Below are positions 8,434-17,006 of a stretch of DNA of 37,233 nucleotides, in pieces. Position 1 is the stretch's first letter, and each line of letters begins with the position of its first letter. Origin of the DNA: Planctomycetaceae bacterium (GTDB taxonomy: Bacteria > Planctomycetota > Planctomycetia > Pirellulales > UBA1268); NCBI GenBank assembly GCA_021300535.1, contig JAJTED010000048.1, positions 1-37,233 of the forward strand. Reading direction: 5' to 3'. The translations under genes were made by a program, and so were the position numbers. The notes under the pieces are model-generated. The model was not told the origin of the DNA, searched no databases, and worked only from the letters and a program-made list of their open reading frames with translations.

Positions 8434-9330
8434 TCAGCCCGGGGTCGGGACGCCGAGTTGCTTGCAGACCTCTCTGACGATCCTGGCCACGGCCTCGTGG
8501 TCGATCGCCCCTGCGGACGGGACGGGCTGCCGATCGGCACCCGCGGGGGGCGGGGGGGCGAATGCCGTGCGGGCCACGCCCGTGGCTGCCCAGGTCGAGC
8601 GGAAGACGTCGTGACCGCAGACGTCGCAGCCCTCCATCCCCTTCTCGAGCCGCGGGTCGGCGAAGCCCCACTTGGCCTTGAGATCGAGGAGCTCCTGCGT
8701 CTCCGCCCGGGTGAGATGGCTGACGCGGCCCAGATCCTTGGCGAGCATCAGAATCCGGCAGTAGGCGTCGAGGATCTCCGTCCACCAGTAGGCCCGCTCG
8801 ACGGTCTCCCCGCAGCTCACGGTGCCGTGGTTCGCGAGGATCATCACGTTGGCGTGCTTCACGAACGGCTTGACCGTGTCGGCGAACTTCTGCCCGCCCG
8901 GGGTCTCGTAGCGGGTGATCGGCACCTCGCCGAGGAAGATCTCGACCTCGGGGAGCACGCATTGCGGGATCGGCTCGCGGGCGACGGCGAAGGCCGTGGC
9001 GTGCGGCGGGTGGCAGTGGACCACCGCGTTGACGTCGGGCCGCTCCTTCATGATCGTGAGATGGAGAAGGATCTCGCTCGACCGCTTGCGGACGCCGTCG
9101 AGCTGGTTGCCCTCCATGTCGACGATGCACAGATCGGCGGGCTTCATGAAGCCCTTCGAGACCAGCGTGGGCGTGCACAGCACCTCGTTGGGACCGAGGC
9201 GAAACGAGATGTTGCCGTCATTCCCGGCGGCGAACCCCTTGGCGTAGATTCGGCGGCCGATGTCGCAGATCTCTTCCTTGAGTTCCGCGAGCGACTTGTC
9301 GCTGGTGCGAATCTGTTCCGGGGCGGGCAT
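8434..9330 (-). CDS. Class II aldolase/adducin family protein with microcompartment-type tail
   Basis: The protein has 298 residues; the ATG at 9330 follows a good Shine-Dalgarno (AGGAG). The class II aldolase core shows 'AGNDGNISFR', the zinc ligands in 'VVHCHPPHATAF' and 'ILANHGTVSCG', and the acidic 'PEVEIFLGEVP'. Relatives include L-fuculose/L-rhamnulose-phosphate aldolases, which split sugar phosphates into DHAP and lactaldehyde. After the core come 'GCDVCGHD', a Pro/Ala linker (about 253-274) and a predicted amphipathic helix 'IDHEAVARIVREVCKQLG' at the C terminus. That arrangement is typical of encapsulation peptides that target enzymes into bacterial microcompartments, and planctomycetes have a fucose/rhamnose microcompartment that includes such an aldolase. 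No shell gene lies in this window. The aldolase fold is secure; substrate and targeting are inference. Confidence 0.88.
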   Translation of the reverse strand: MPAPEQIRTSDKSLAELKEEICDIGRRIYAKGFAAGNDGNISFRLGPNEVLCTPTLVSKGFMKPADLCIVDMEGNQLDGVRKRSSEILLHLTIMKERPDVNAVVHCHPPHATAFAVAREPIPQCVLPEVEIFLGEVPITRYETPGGQKFADTVKPFVKHANVMILANHGTVSCGETVERAYWWTEILDAYCRILMLAKDLGRVSHLTRAETQELLDLKAKWGFADPRLEKGMEGCDVCGHDVFRSTWAATGVARTAFAPPPPAGADRQPVPSAGAIDHEAVARIVREVCKQLGVPTPG

Positions 9331-9512
9331 GGTGGCTCCTGCTTGTGGCTGGGCGGGGCGAAACGGGGTCAATATTCTACCGCATGCGGGCGATTTTGCG
9401 GGAAGCGGAGCGAAACCCGCGCCGCGCCGACACCTTGCCAAGACCGTGCGATGCGTTCGAATGGACAGGGAACAGGTTGCGAAATCGGCACCCCAGCCCC
9501 TGGAGACGATCG

Positions 9513-10295
9513 ATGACCATGCTGCCCCCTGTCGCCATCGTCACCGGAGGAGGAACCGGGGTCGGTCGAGCGACGACCCTCGGCCTGGCGCGGCTCGGCT
9601 ACCGCGTGGTGATCAACTACTCGAAATCGCAAGCCGATGCGGAGGAGACGATCCACGAGGTTCGCGGCCGCGGAGGAGACGGCCTCGCGATGCACGCCGA
9701 TGTCGCCGACGATGCCGACTGCCGCAGGCTGGTGAGTGTGGCGGTCGCGCGTTTCGCTCGGCTCGACGTGCTGGTGAATTGCGCGGGGACGACCGAGTTC
9801 ATCCCGTTCGATGATTTGGCAGGGGTGACGGACGAGGTCTGGCAGCGGCTGTATCAGGTCAACGTCGTCGGCGCGTTCCACTGTGCCCGTGCCGCCCGCG
9901 AACCGCTGCTGGCCTCGGGGGGCGGCTCGATCGTGAACGTGTCGAGCGTCGCGGCGCAGCTCGGGCAGGGGAGCTCGATCCCGTATTGCTGCACCAAGGC
10001 GGCGCTCGACAACCTCACCGTGTCGCTCGCGCGGACCTTTGCCCCCCACATCCGCGTCAACGGGATTGCCCCCGGGTTCATCGCCGGCCGCTGGACCCAA
10101 GGGGGGTTGGGGGAGAGGTACGAGGCGATCAAGAAGGCCTACGAACGGACGTTGCCCTTGGGACGGGTCTGTCAACCGGAAGACATCGCCGATGGGATCA
10201 TCAGCCTGATCACCGGCAGCACGATCGTCACTGGCCAAACGTTGACCGTCGACGCCGGAATGATGATCCGCGGCTTCGACGTCACGTTCGACTGA
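9513..10295 (+). CDS. Short-chain dehydrogenase/reductase (SDR)
   Basis: This 260-residue protein starts at 9513 after a GGAG at 9502-9505. It has the classical SDR pattern: the cofactor loop 'TGGGTGVGRA', 'NCAG' (NNAG motif), the catalytic Ser in 'IVNVSSVAAQ', and Tyr-x-x-x-Lys in 'PYCCTKAALD'. The ending 'GQTLTVDAGMMI' is standard. SDRs of this size use NAD(P)H to interconvert ketones and alcohols; 3-oxoacyl-ACP reductase and sugar dehydrogenases are close relatives, and the substrate cannot be chosen from sequence. It is divergent from the aldolase gene (182 nt between starts) and converges on the esterase gene with a 6-nt gap. Confidence 0.9.
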   Translation: MTMLPPVAIVTGGGTGVGRATTLGLARLGYRVVINYSKSQADAEETIHEVRGRGGDGLAMHADVADDADCRRLVSVAVARFARLDVLVNCAGTTEFIPFDDLAGVTDEVWQRLYQVNVVGAFHCARAAREPLLASGGGSIVNVSSVAAQLGQGSSIPYCCTKAALDNLTVSLARTFAPHIRVNGIAPGFIAGRWTQGGLGERYEAIKKAYERTLPLGRVCQPEDIADGIISLITGSTIVTGQTLTVDAGMMIRGFDVTFD

Positions 10296-10301
10296 CCGGG
10301 C

Positions 10302-11180
10302 TCAGCGTTTCGCGGCGACGATCTGGTCGACGAAGGCGTAGAGGGCCTGGGTCGCGGGATCGTCCGGGATGCCGAGGTCGTCGTTCAGCTTGCCGTGGCT
10401 CGTTTCACGCTTGCCAAACACGGTCACGGGAACGTCGGCCGCTTTCAGGACATTGGCCAGCCGCCGGGCCTGGGCGGTCACGTCAGGCTGGCCGGCGACA
10501 TGGAGGATCAGGAACGGCGGAATGCCCTTGCCTTTGGCGACATGCGTGACGGCCGAGTACTCGACGTGCTTCTTCGGGGCGTTGCCGAAGATTTGGCGGT
10601 GGCCCATTTCGGGCAACGACAGGCCGTGGAGCTGCTGGCGAAATTCGTGGGTCATGATCATCGCGGGAATGTCGTAGGTGTCGCCATCGACGGGGACGCA
10701 CCCGAGGAGGGCCGTGAACGGCACCCCGGCGGCCCGCAGGTGACGGTCGTCGGTGCAGAGGAGTGCCGCGAGCTGCCCGCCGGACGAATGGCCCATCACG
10801 AACATGCGGTTCGGGTCACCGCCGTGGTCGGCGATGTGGCGATGGACCCAGCCCAACGCCTGCCCGCAGTCCCCGATCAGCGTCGCCATGTCGACGTTCG
10901 GCAGGAGCCGATGATTGATCGAGACGAAGACGAAGCCCCGGTCATTGAACACCTTGGGCTTGAGCGCGACGGCGGTCTTGTCACCGCCTTGCCAGCCCCC
11001 GCCGTGAATCCAGAACACGACCGGAAGCCCTTTGGCCCCTGCGGGGGCATATATGTCGAGCACCTGGCGTTCGACCGCCGGCTCCGCGTAGGGGACGTTG
11101 GACGTCAGCGTCTGGGCGTTGGCGATCGACGCGAGCAGCAGGGCAGCGATCGCGAGTTGCGGTGAGACGGTCATGGGCAT
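10302..11180 (-). CDS. Exported alpha/beta-hydrolase (esterase/lipase family)
   Basis: The protein has 292 residues from the ATG at 11180, chosen because AGGAGG sits 7 nt upstream. A signal peptide ([15 protein letters not shown]) precedes the fold. The oxyanion motif '[11 protein letters not shown]', the nucleophile elbow 'GHSSGGQ', a candidate acid in 'AGQPDVTAQ' and His in 'TSHGKLND' make a complete catalytic triad. The pattern matches carboxylesterases of the BD-FAE/HSL-like type that remove acyl groups from small esters or glycans. An extracellular role in polysaccharide de-esterification is plausible but not shown. Confidence 0.87.
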   Translation of the reverse strand: MPMTVSPQLAIAALLLASIANAQTLTSNVPYAEPAVERQVLDIYAPAGAKGLPVVFWIHGGGWQGGDKTAVALKPKVFNDRGFVFVSINHRLLPNVDMATLIGDCGQALGWVHRHIADHGGDPNRMFVMGHSSGGQLAALLCTDDRHLRAAGVPFTALLGCVPVDGDTYDIPAMIMTHEFRQQLHGLSLPEMGHRQIFGNAPKKHVEYSAVTHVAKGKGIPPFLILHVAGQPDVTAQARRLANVLKAADVPVTVFGKRETSHGKLNDDLGIPDDPATQALYAFVDQIVAAKR

Positions 11181-11345
11181 GACGAGACCTCCTGGGGGAT
11201 GCACCCAAGAAAGTACCCGCAGCGACGATCCGTGGCGACTCGATCGTCGAGGCGGCGGAGCGGCCGCGTGTTTCTTGCCCTGCTCAATCCAGGCTCGCTG
11301 TGGGAAGATGTGGGGGGCGTGTTTCGAGCTTTCGGGCCTGTGGTG

Positions 11346-11849
11346 ATGCCGGTGACCGTTCTCCAGCTTGTGTGCCGCGACTACGTCGTTCAGCCGGGTG
11401 GTCAGGCACCCCCTCGGCCGCACATCCGCCCCTATGTCCACGCCGCCGACGAGGCCCATGTGTTGGGCCTGGCACGAGCGTTTCCCATGACTGCCGCCAC
11501 CGGGCCGGCCGTGCGGGGCGCGGGGCTGGTGGCGGAAATGGAAGGGCGTGTCGGACGGTTGGTGACCGCGTGGTTGGGGTGGCCGCCGGACGATGCGGAC
11601 AGCCGAGGGCCCGCCGGCGGCCTGGTGACGCTCGTGCAGGCGCGGAGCGCCGGCGGGGACTTGCGGTGGTCGATCGGCTGGCTGCTCGTGCGGCCGCAGG
11701 CCCGGCGGCGGGGCCTGGGACGCGAACTGGTCGCGACGGCGTTGGCAGCGGCCGCGACCGCCGGGGCCTCCGCCGTCTGGGTGGAGACGGAGGGACGCTG
11801 GTCGGGCAGCCTGGCATTCTGGCGAGCGGTCGGGTTTCAGGCCGTGTGA
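11346..11849 (+). CDS. GNAT-family N-acetyltransferase
   Basis: The protein is 167 residues from the ATG at 11346; GTG codons lie just upstream and no Shine-Dalgarno is clear, so the start is uncertain. The acetyl-CoA-binding motif A is visible in '[23 protein letters not shown]' (R-R-x-G-L-G-R), followed by '[11 protein letters not shown]' and the terminal '[11 protein letters not shown]' typical of GNAT motif B. It probably transfers acetyl from acetyl-CoA to an amine; the acceptor is unknown. It is divergent from the esterase gene. Confidence 0.8.
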   Translation: MPVTVLQLVCRDYVVQPGGQAPPRPHIRPYVHAADEAHVLGLARAFPMTAATGPAVRGAGLVAEMEGRVGRLVTAWLGWPPDDADSRGPAGGLVTLVQARSAGGDLRWSIGWLLVRPQARRRGLGRELVATALAAAATAGASAVWVETEGRWSGSLAFWRAVGFQAV

Positions 11850-11914
11850 TCCGCGGCAAACTGCTATCATCGACATGTGGCTTGGAGGACCAGGGAGCGG
11901 CAGGAGGAACGGCG

Positions 11915-12490
11915 ATGGCGGATGCACCCCGGCGGGAGTTCGAGCGGGACATCGACGACGTGCGGCAGCTGCACGAGGATCTGGTCCGTGGCGCCGGCGG
12001 CACGCCCGGCGGAACATGGCTCTTCTTTCTGGGGCTCGTCCTGGCCGCTTCCGGGCTGTGGTTCTTCCTCAGCAACGTTCACGTGATGACCGAACCGTTC
12101 GGCATGGTGTCGGGCATCCTGGGCCGCGGGTTTGGGGTGGCCGGGCCCGCGATGAGCACCGGGATCGTGTTCGCGCCGATCTTTCTCGGCCTCGTGCTGC
12201 TGTTCTACGACGCGAAATTGAAGTGGGGCTGGGCCCTCTTCTACGTGGGCCTGGCGCTGATCATGATCGAGATCTTGAGCCGCATCCGCTTTCAGATGGG
12301 CATGCCGGTCAGCAACCTCCTGCTCATGCTCGGCATGATCGCCGCCGGCATCGGCATGATGCTCCGCAGCTTGCGGAGCCGATCGTGGGAAACAGATCCC
12401 GCATGCGGCCCTCCGCCGGATTCGGCTGCTGGAAGGCGTCGTCCGCCGTGCTCCGCAGGGCCGCGCTCACCATCCGATGCCCTTCCATGA
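11915..12490 (+). CDS. Small multi-pass membrane protein, C terminus probably not native
   Basis: The protein is 191 residues from the ATG at 11915, preceded by a strong AGGAGG. A charged cytoplasmic N terminus ('[18 protein letters not shown]') leads into four predicted helices: '[19 protein letters not shown]', a segment around '[18 protein letters not shown]', '[16 protein letters not shown]' and '[16 protein letters not shown]'. Function is not recognised. From about residue 155 ('[22 protein letters not shown]') the sequence turns hydrophilic and is antisense to conserved codons of the DinB-like gene, so the natural stop was probably lost at a junction near 12375. Confidence 0.7.
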   Translation: MADAPRREFERDIDDVRQLHEDLVRGAGGTPGGTWLFFLGLVLAASGLWFFLSNVHVMTEPFGMVSGILGRGFGVAGPAMSTGIVFAPIFLGLVLLFYDAKLKWGWALFYVGLALIMIEILSRIRFQMGMPVSNLLLMLGMIAAGIGMMLRSLRSRSWETDPACGPPPDSAAGRRRPPCSAGPRSPSDALP

Positions 12491-12806
12491 AGAACTCCAC
12501 GACCTCCGCCAGCGGCGGATAGAGGTCGAGGTCGGGATCGTCCACGCACTGCGCGTCCTTCGAGAACCGGACCTCGAACTGGTCGGGAACCGGCGGGGCC
12601 GGATGACCGATGAGGCGGAGAATCTTCGGGGCGTAGAGCGAGAGGTGACCGTAGATGAAGGCCGGATGGTTGGATTCCACCACCACGCCGCCCGGGCGGG
12701 CGAAGCGTGGGAAGCGGTCGGCCGGAACGCCGCGCAGGAGGCGTTCCGCGTAGCCGAGGGATAGCTGCAGCGAGTCGGCGATCACGTTGCCGAGGGAGCG
12801 GGTCAT
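12324..12806 (-). CDS. DinB-family protein, truncated at its C terminus
   Basis: The open frame is 160 residues, overlapping purN by ATGA (12803-12806). The first about 143 residues match the planctomycete DinB/DUF1569 pattern: 'GYAERLLRGVPADRF', 'SNHPAFIYGHLSLY' (first metal-binding His), '[19 protein letters not shown]', '[17 protein letters not shown]'. Relatives then have an H-x-x-x-H helix of the 'MMHLGQ' type completing the metal site. Here that is replaced by '[15 protein letters not shown]', which is antisense of the membrane-protein gene. DinB proteins are metal-dependent four-helix bundles, often thiol transferases; this version lacks the last ligand and is probably inactive if the sequence is right. 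Confidence 0.72.
   Translation of the reverse strand: MTRSLGNVIADSLQLSLGYAERLLRGVPADRFPRFARPGGVVVESNHPAFIYGHLSLYAPKILRLIGHPAPPVPDQFEVRFSKDAQCVDDPDLDLYPPLAEVVEFFMEGHRMVSAALRSTADDAFQQPNPAEGRMRDLFPTIGSASCGASCRCRRRSCRA
12361..12379. other. Perfect 8-bp inverted repeat at the tail-to-tail gene junction
   Basis: GCTCCGCA-GCT-TGCGGAGC lies exactly where the convergent membrane-protein and DinB-like genes run into each other. It could serve as a shared bidirectional terminator, or be a by-product or cause of the deletion that joined the two genes. There is no T-run on either side. Confidence 0.45.
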
Positions 12807-13420
12807 GGGGCGACTCCGGGAGAGGCGGAGAGACGGACCGCGGCGATCCGGGAGATCGCCGCGGGAAGGGCATGGCATTCGGCGGCGAAGACACGGGCCG
12901 CCAGCGACTCGGCCGTGTCGTCGGGCAGCACGGGCACGACCTGCTGGAGCAGAATCTGGCCGTGATCGTACTCGTCGTCGACGAGATGCACGGTGCATCC
13001 GGAGACCGTGCACCCGCGGGCGAGCACGGCGCGATGGACGTGCATCCCATGGAACCCCCGGCCGCCGAAGGCGGGCAGCAGCGCGGGGTGGATGTTGATC
13101 ACGCGGCCGGCGAAGTCGGCGGGAATCCGCACGAGGTGCAGAAATCCCGCCATCACGACGAGATCGGCGCGGGCCGCGCGGCAGGCTGCGAAGATCTCGT
13201 CGCTCCAGGCGTCGACCGGCCGGCCGGCCGGCGGAAGCACCGTGACCGGGATGGCGGCCGCGGCGGCGATCCGCACGCCGCGGACATCGCCGCGACTGGC
13301 CACCACCGCTTCCACGCGGGCGGCGAGGCTGCCGGCCGCGATCCGTTCGAGGAGGTTGTCGAGGGTGCGGCCCGAGCCGGAGAGCAGCACGGCGAGCCGC
13401 AGCGGAGCGGGATCGGTCAT
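12803..13420 (-). CDS. purN: Phosphoribosylglycinamide formyltransferase
   Basis: The protein is 205 residues, the usual PurN length. It transfers a formyl group from 10-formyl-tetrahydrofolate to GAR, the third step of purine synthesis. The phosphate-binding 'LLSGSGRTLDNLL', the catalytic Asn-His of 'INIHPALLPAF', and the catalytic Asp in 'VDDEYDHGQILLQQ' are all present. It overlaps ileS upstream and the DinB-like gene downstream by four bases each, so the three are probably one operon. Confidence is high. Confidence 0.93.
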   Translation of the reverse strand: MTDPAPLRLAVLLSGSGRTLDNLLERIAAGSLAARVEAVVASRGDVRGVRIAAAAAIPVTVLPPAGRPVDAWSDEIFAACRAARADLVVMAGFLHLVRIPADFAGRVINIHPALLPAFGGRGFHGMHVHRAVLARGCTVSGCTVHLVDDEYDHGQILLQQVVPVLPDDTAESLAARVFAAECHALPAAISRIAAVRLSASPGVAP

Positions 13421-16400
13421 GGGCGGCCGCCCCGGCGCCGGATCGAGATCGACAGGGCGTGGCCATCGACATCGACGGCCTCGGTGTCGGCGTCATCCAG
13501 CGTCCCGAAGGCGACCGTCGCGGCGAGCGTCGCGCCCGCCACGGCGTCGCCATGGCGCTCGAGGGCGGCCCGGAGATCGGCGGAGTCGGTCACGAACGCC
13601 AGGTCGATGCGTTCGGTGAACTCGAGGTCGAGCTTCTTGCGGAGCGCCTGCACAGCATGCACCGCCTCGTTGACGAGGCCCTCGGCGACGAGATCGGGCG
13701 TCAGCTCCTTGGCCACGACCACGACGGCCCGCGGGCTCTCGGCCGCCGCCCAGCCGGGCTTGGCCGTCGTCCGCACGAGCAGGTCGTCGGGCTCGAGTAC
13801 GGCCGTGCCGCCACCGGCGAGCGGCACGGTGGCCTTGCCGTCGCGGGCCAGCGCCGCCAGGAGGGCCGCCGCGTCCGCCTTGGCGAGCGCGTCCCGGGCC
13901 TGGGGCAGATCCTTGCCGAGCTTGGGCCCGAGTTTCTTCAAGTCGGGCTGCACGCTCCGCGTGATGTAGCGGTCGGGCTCGCGGCAGATCTCGAACGCCT
14001 TCACGTTGAGCTCGTCACAGACGAGATCGGCGTGGGCCGCGAGCCAGGCGGAGTCTTCCGCCGTCGCGGCGGCGAGGACGACCTCGACCTTCGAGAGCGG
14101 CTGGCGGACCTTGAGTTTCTCCGCAGCCCGGGCCGCACGGCCGAGGGAGGCGACGTCGCGGACGAGGGCCATCCGCCGGACGAGGTCGGCGTCGAGGAGG
14201 CGGGCCGCGCCGACCGGGTAGTCGGTGAGGTGCACGCTCTCCGGCACCTTCGTTCCGAAAGGGACCACGGCGAGGTTCCGCCACAGTTCCTCGGTGATGA
14301 AGGGCACGAACGGGGCCGCCAGCCGGGCGATTGTGAGCAGGGTCTCGTAGAGCGTCCAGTAGGCGTCGAGCTTGTCGGTGTTCGTGTCCGGGCCGCCGTC
14401 GGCCGTGCCCGCCGCCCAGAAGCGGTCGCGGCTGCGGCGCACGAACCAGTTGCTCACCCCCTCCACCAGCGCTGCGAGCCGGCCGGCGGCCGTGAAGTGG
14501 TCGTAGGCGTCCATCCGCTCCGTCATCTCGGCCGCGGTGGCGGCCAGTTCCGAAAGCATCCAGCGGTCGAGCTCGCTCCGCGCCGCGGCCGGCCGCCAGC
14601 CACGGGCCCGGGCGAGATCGGCATGGTCGAGCGTGCCGGGGGCGTCGAGGAAGGCCGCGGGGTCGAAGCCGTCGATGCGGGCGTAGATCACGAAGAACGA
14701 GTAGACGTTCCACAGGCGGAGGAGGAACTCGGGCACGCTCTCGCGGATCGCCCGCTCGCTGTAGCGGATGGCCGTCCAGGGGGGCTGGCCGGCGAGGAAG
14801 AACCAGCGCAACGCGTCGGCACCGTACTTGTCGAAGATCTCCGCCGGCTCGCGGTAGTTCCGCTTGCTTTTGCTCATCTTCTGCCCGTCCTCACCGAGCA
14901 TGTGGCCGAGGACGATGCAGGTCTTGAAGGGATGGGGATAGGGCCGGGCGGCCTGGCCCGACTCGTCACCGAACAGCAGCGTGCTGATCGCCAGCTGGCT
15001 GTAGAACCAGCCGCGGGTCTGGTCGATCGCCTCGGAGATGAAGTCGGCGGGAAACTGCCGCGCGAACTCCTCCTGCCCCGCATGCGGCCAGCCCCACTGG
15101 GCGAACGGCATGGCCCCCGAGTCGAACCAGCAGTCGATGACCTCCGGCACCCGCCGCATTCGCCCGCCGGGGGCGAACGGCGAGTCGTAGGTGACGGCGT
15201 CGATGTAGGGCTTGTGGACGGCGAGGTCGTCGGCGAGCTCCGGTCGGACGGCCTTGGCCTGGGCGAAGACCTCGGTGCCCGTGACGCCCGGCTTGGCCAG
15301 CAGGGCCGCATAGGACGGCACCGCCTCCATCCGGCCCGTCGATTCGCACTTCCAGATCGGCAGCGGCGTGCCCCAGTAGCGCTCGCGGGACAACGCCCAG
15401 TCGACGTTGGTCTCGAGGAAGTTGCCGAACCGGCCGTCCTTGATGTGCTCCGGCAGCCAGTGAATGTGGGCGTTGTTGGCGAGCATCGCGTCGCGGAACC
15501 GGCTCGTGCGGATGAACCAGCTCTGCCGCGGGTATTGGATGAGCGGGTCGGCGTCGGCCCGCCAGCAGAACGGATAATCGTGGACGTACTGCTCCTGGTG
15601 GACGAGCAGTTCACGAACCGGCCGCTGCCCGGTGGAAACGCGTCGGTGAAGGTGCCGTCGGGGGCGACGGCGTTGAGGAGCGTCGGGCCCGTGCCGGCGG
15701 CGAACCGGCCCTGCTCGGCGACGAGCACGCCGTAGTCCACCTCGCCGAAGGCGGGGGCGATGTGGACGACGCCCGTGCCGGAATCGGTGGTCACGAAGTC
15801 GGCGGCCACGACCCGCCAGGCGACGGGGTCCGCGCCGCCGGCGACGAGCGGCGCGGTGGTGGGGGGGCCGGCCGGGCGGAAGGTGTCGAACGGCGGCAGG
15901 TAGGAGCGGCCGACCAGATCGGCTCCCGGCATCCGGGCGACGATGTCGAACGACGTCTTCGTCTTCTCGCCGAGGGCGGCGGCCAGCGGCGCCGCGACGA
16001 TGTATTCGGCCGTATCTGCGTTGTCTGCCGTCCGCAGCACGACGTACTCCAGGTCGGCCCTCACGGCGGCGAACTGGTTCGACGGCAGCGTCCACGGAGT
16101 GGTCGTCCAGGCCACGAGGCTCCGGTTCGTCGCCGCGCCCGCCGCGTCGAGCAGCGGAAAGGCGACGTACACGCTCGGATCGGCGACCTCCCTGTAGCCC
16201 TGCCCCACCTCGCCGCTGGAGAGCGCCGTGCCGCCCTGGGCCCACCACCACACGATCTTGTGCCCCTGGTAGAGCAGCCCCTTGTCGAACAGGGTGGCCA
16301 GGGCCCACCACACGCTCTCGACGAACGACTTGTGATAGGTGACGTAGGCGTCGGACAGATCGATCCAGAATCCGATCCGCTCGGTGAGCGTCTCCCACTC

Positions 16401-16787
16401 CTTCATGTAGCGCCACACGCTCTCCTGGCACTTGTGGATGAAGGGCTCGACGCCGTAGGCCTCGATCTCGGCCTTGGAGTGGATGCCGAGCTCCTTGCAG
16501 ACCTCCACCTCGACCGGCAGGCCGTGGGTGTCCCAGCCGGCCTTCCGCTCGCAGTACTCGCCCCGCATCGTGCGGTAGCGGGGGTAGAGGTCCTTGATCG
16601 TCCGCGTCAGACAGTGGCCGGGGTGGGGCATCCCGTTGGCCGTGGGCGGGCCTTCGAAGAACACGAACCGCTTCGCCCCCTGCCGCCGGGCCAGCGACTT
16701 GGCGTAGGTGCCCCGCTCCCGCCAGGTGCGCGCGACCGCGGCCTCCAGGGCAGGAAAATCGGGCTGGCCGCGGACGGGCTCGAACAT
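13417..16787 (-). CDS. ileS: Isoleucine-tRNA ligase, frameshifted near 15610
   Basis: This is class I isoleucyl-tRNA synthetase, which charges tRNA-Ile. The N-terminal half (from the ATG at 16787) contains the HIGH-type motif '[13 protein letters not shown]' and the editing-domain '[11 protein letters not shown]'. The C-terminal half has '[14 protein letters not shown]', the KMSKS loop '[10 protein letters not shown]', the anticodon-binding domain and a long tail. The halves are in different frames. The first runs to '[16 protein letters not shown]', the second begins '[18 protein letters not shown]'. About 14-15 residues expected between them are missing, so roughly 45 nt plus a frame have been lost. 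The gene is essential, so either another copy exists or the sequence is wrong here. Confidence 0.9.
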
Positions 16788-17006
16788 GCCGAAGAGCGTA
16801 CCTTGAGGCGGTCGCGGCTCACAGGGGCCCGTGCCGCCGGCCGCGAAGCGGACGCGGCTCACGGCTGCGGCGCTGCGGCGGAGAGCGGCGATGGTCCTGG
16901 CCGCACACCATCAGCCGTGGAAGGTACCCGGCGAGTTGTTGCCGACCCACTGCTTTTGATACGTTCCGGAGGCTCCAAACCCGCGGACACCACGGAGGAA
17001 CCTGCC
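16788..17006. promoter_or_regulatory. Divergent intergenic region ileS / heparinase-like gene
   Basis: These 219 nt separate two outward-facing genes and must hold both promoters. TTGTTG and TGATAC about 15 nt apart near 16938-16964 are a weak candidate pair facing the heparinase-like gene. No operator or riboswitch structure is evident. Confidence 0.3.

Noticed and set aside
8434..10295. Microcompartment operon around the aldolase
   Set aside because: No shell protein or the other fucose/rhamnose pathway genes are present. Only the aldolase tail hints at it.
11181..12017. Minus-strand N-terminal extension of the esterase
   Set aside because: It is antisense to the GNAT and membrane-protein genes. 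The ATG at 11180 has a strong Shine-Dalgarno and a signal peptide.
15762..17006. Plus-strand extension of the heparinase-like gene
   Set aside because: The extra frame lies antisense to ileS and lacks any domain. The ATG at 17007 has GGAGG and a signal peptide right after it.
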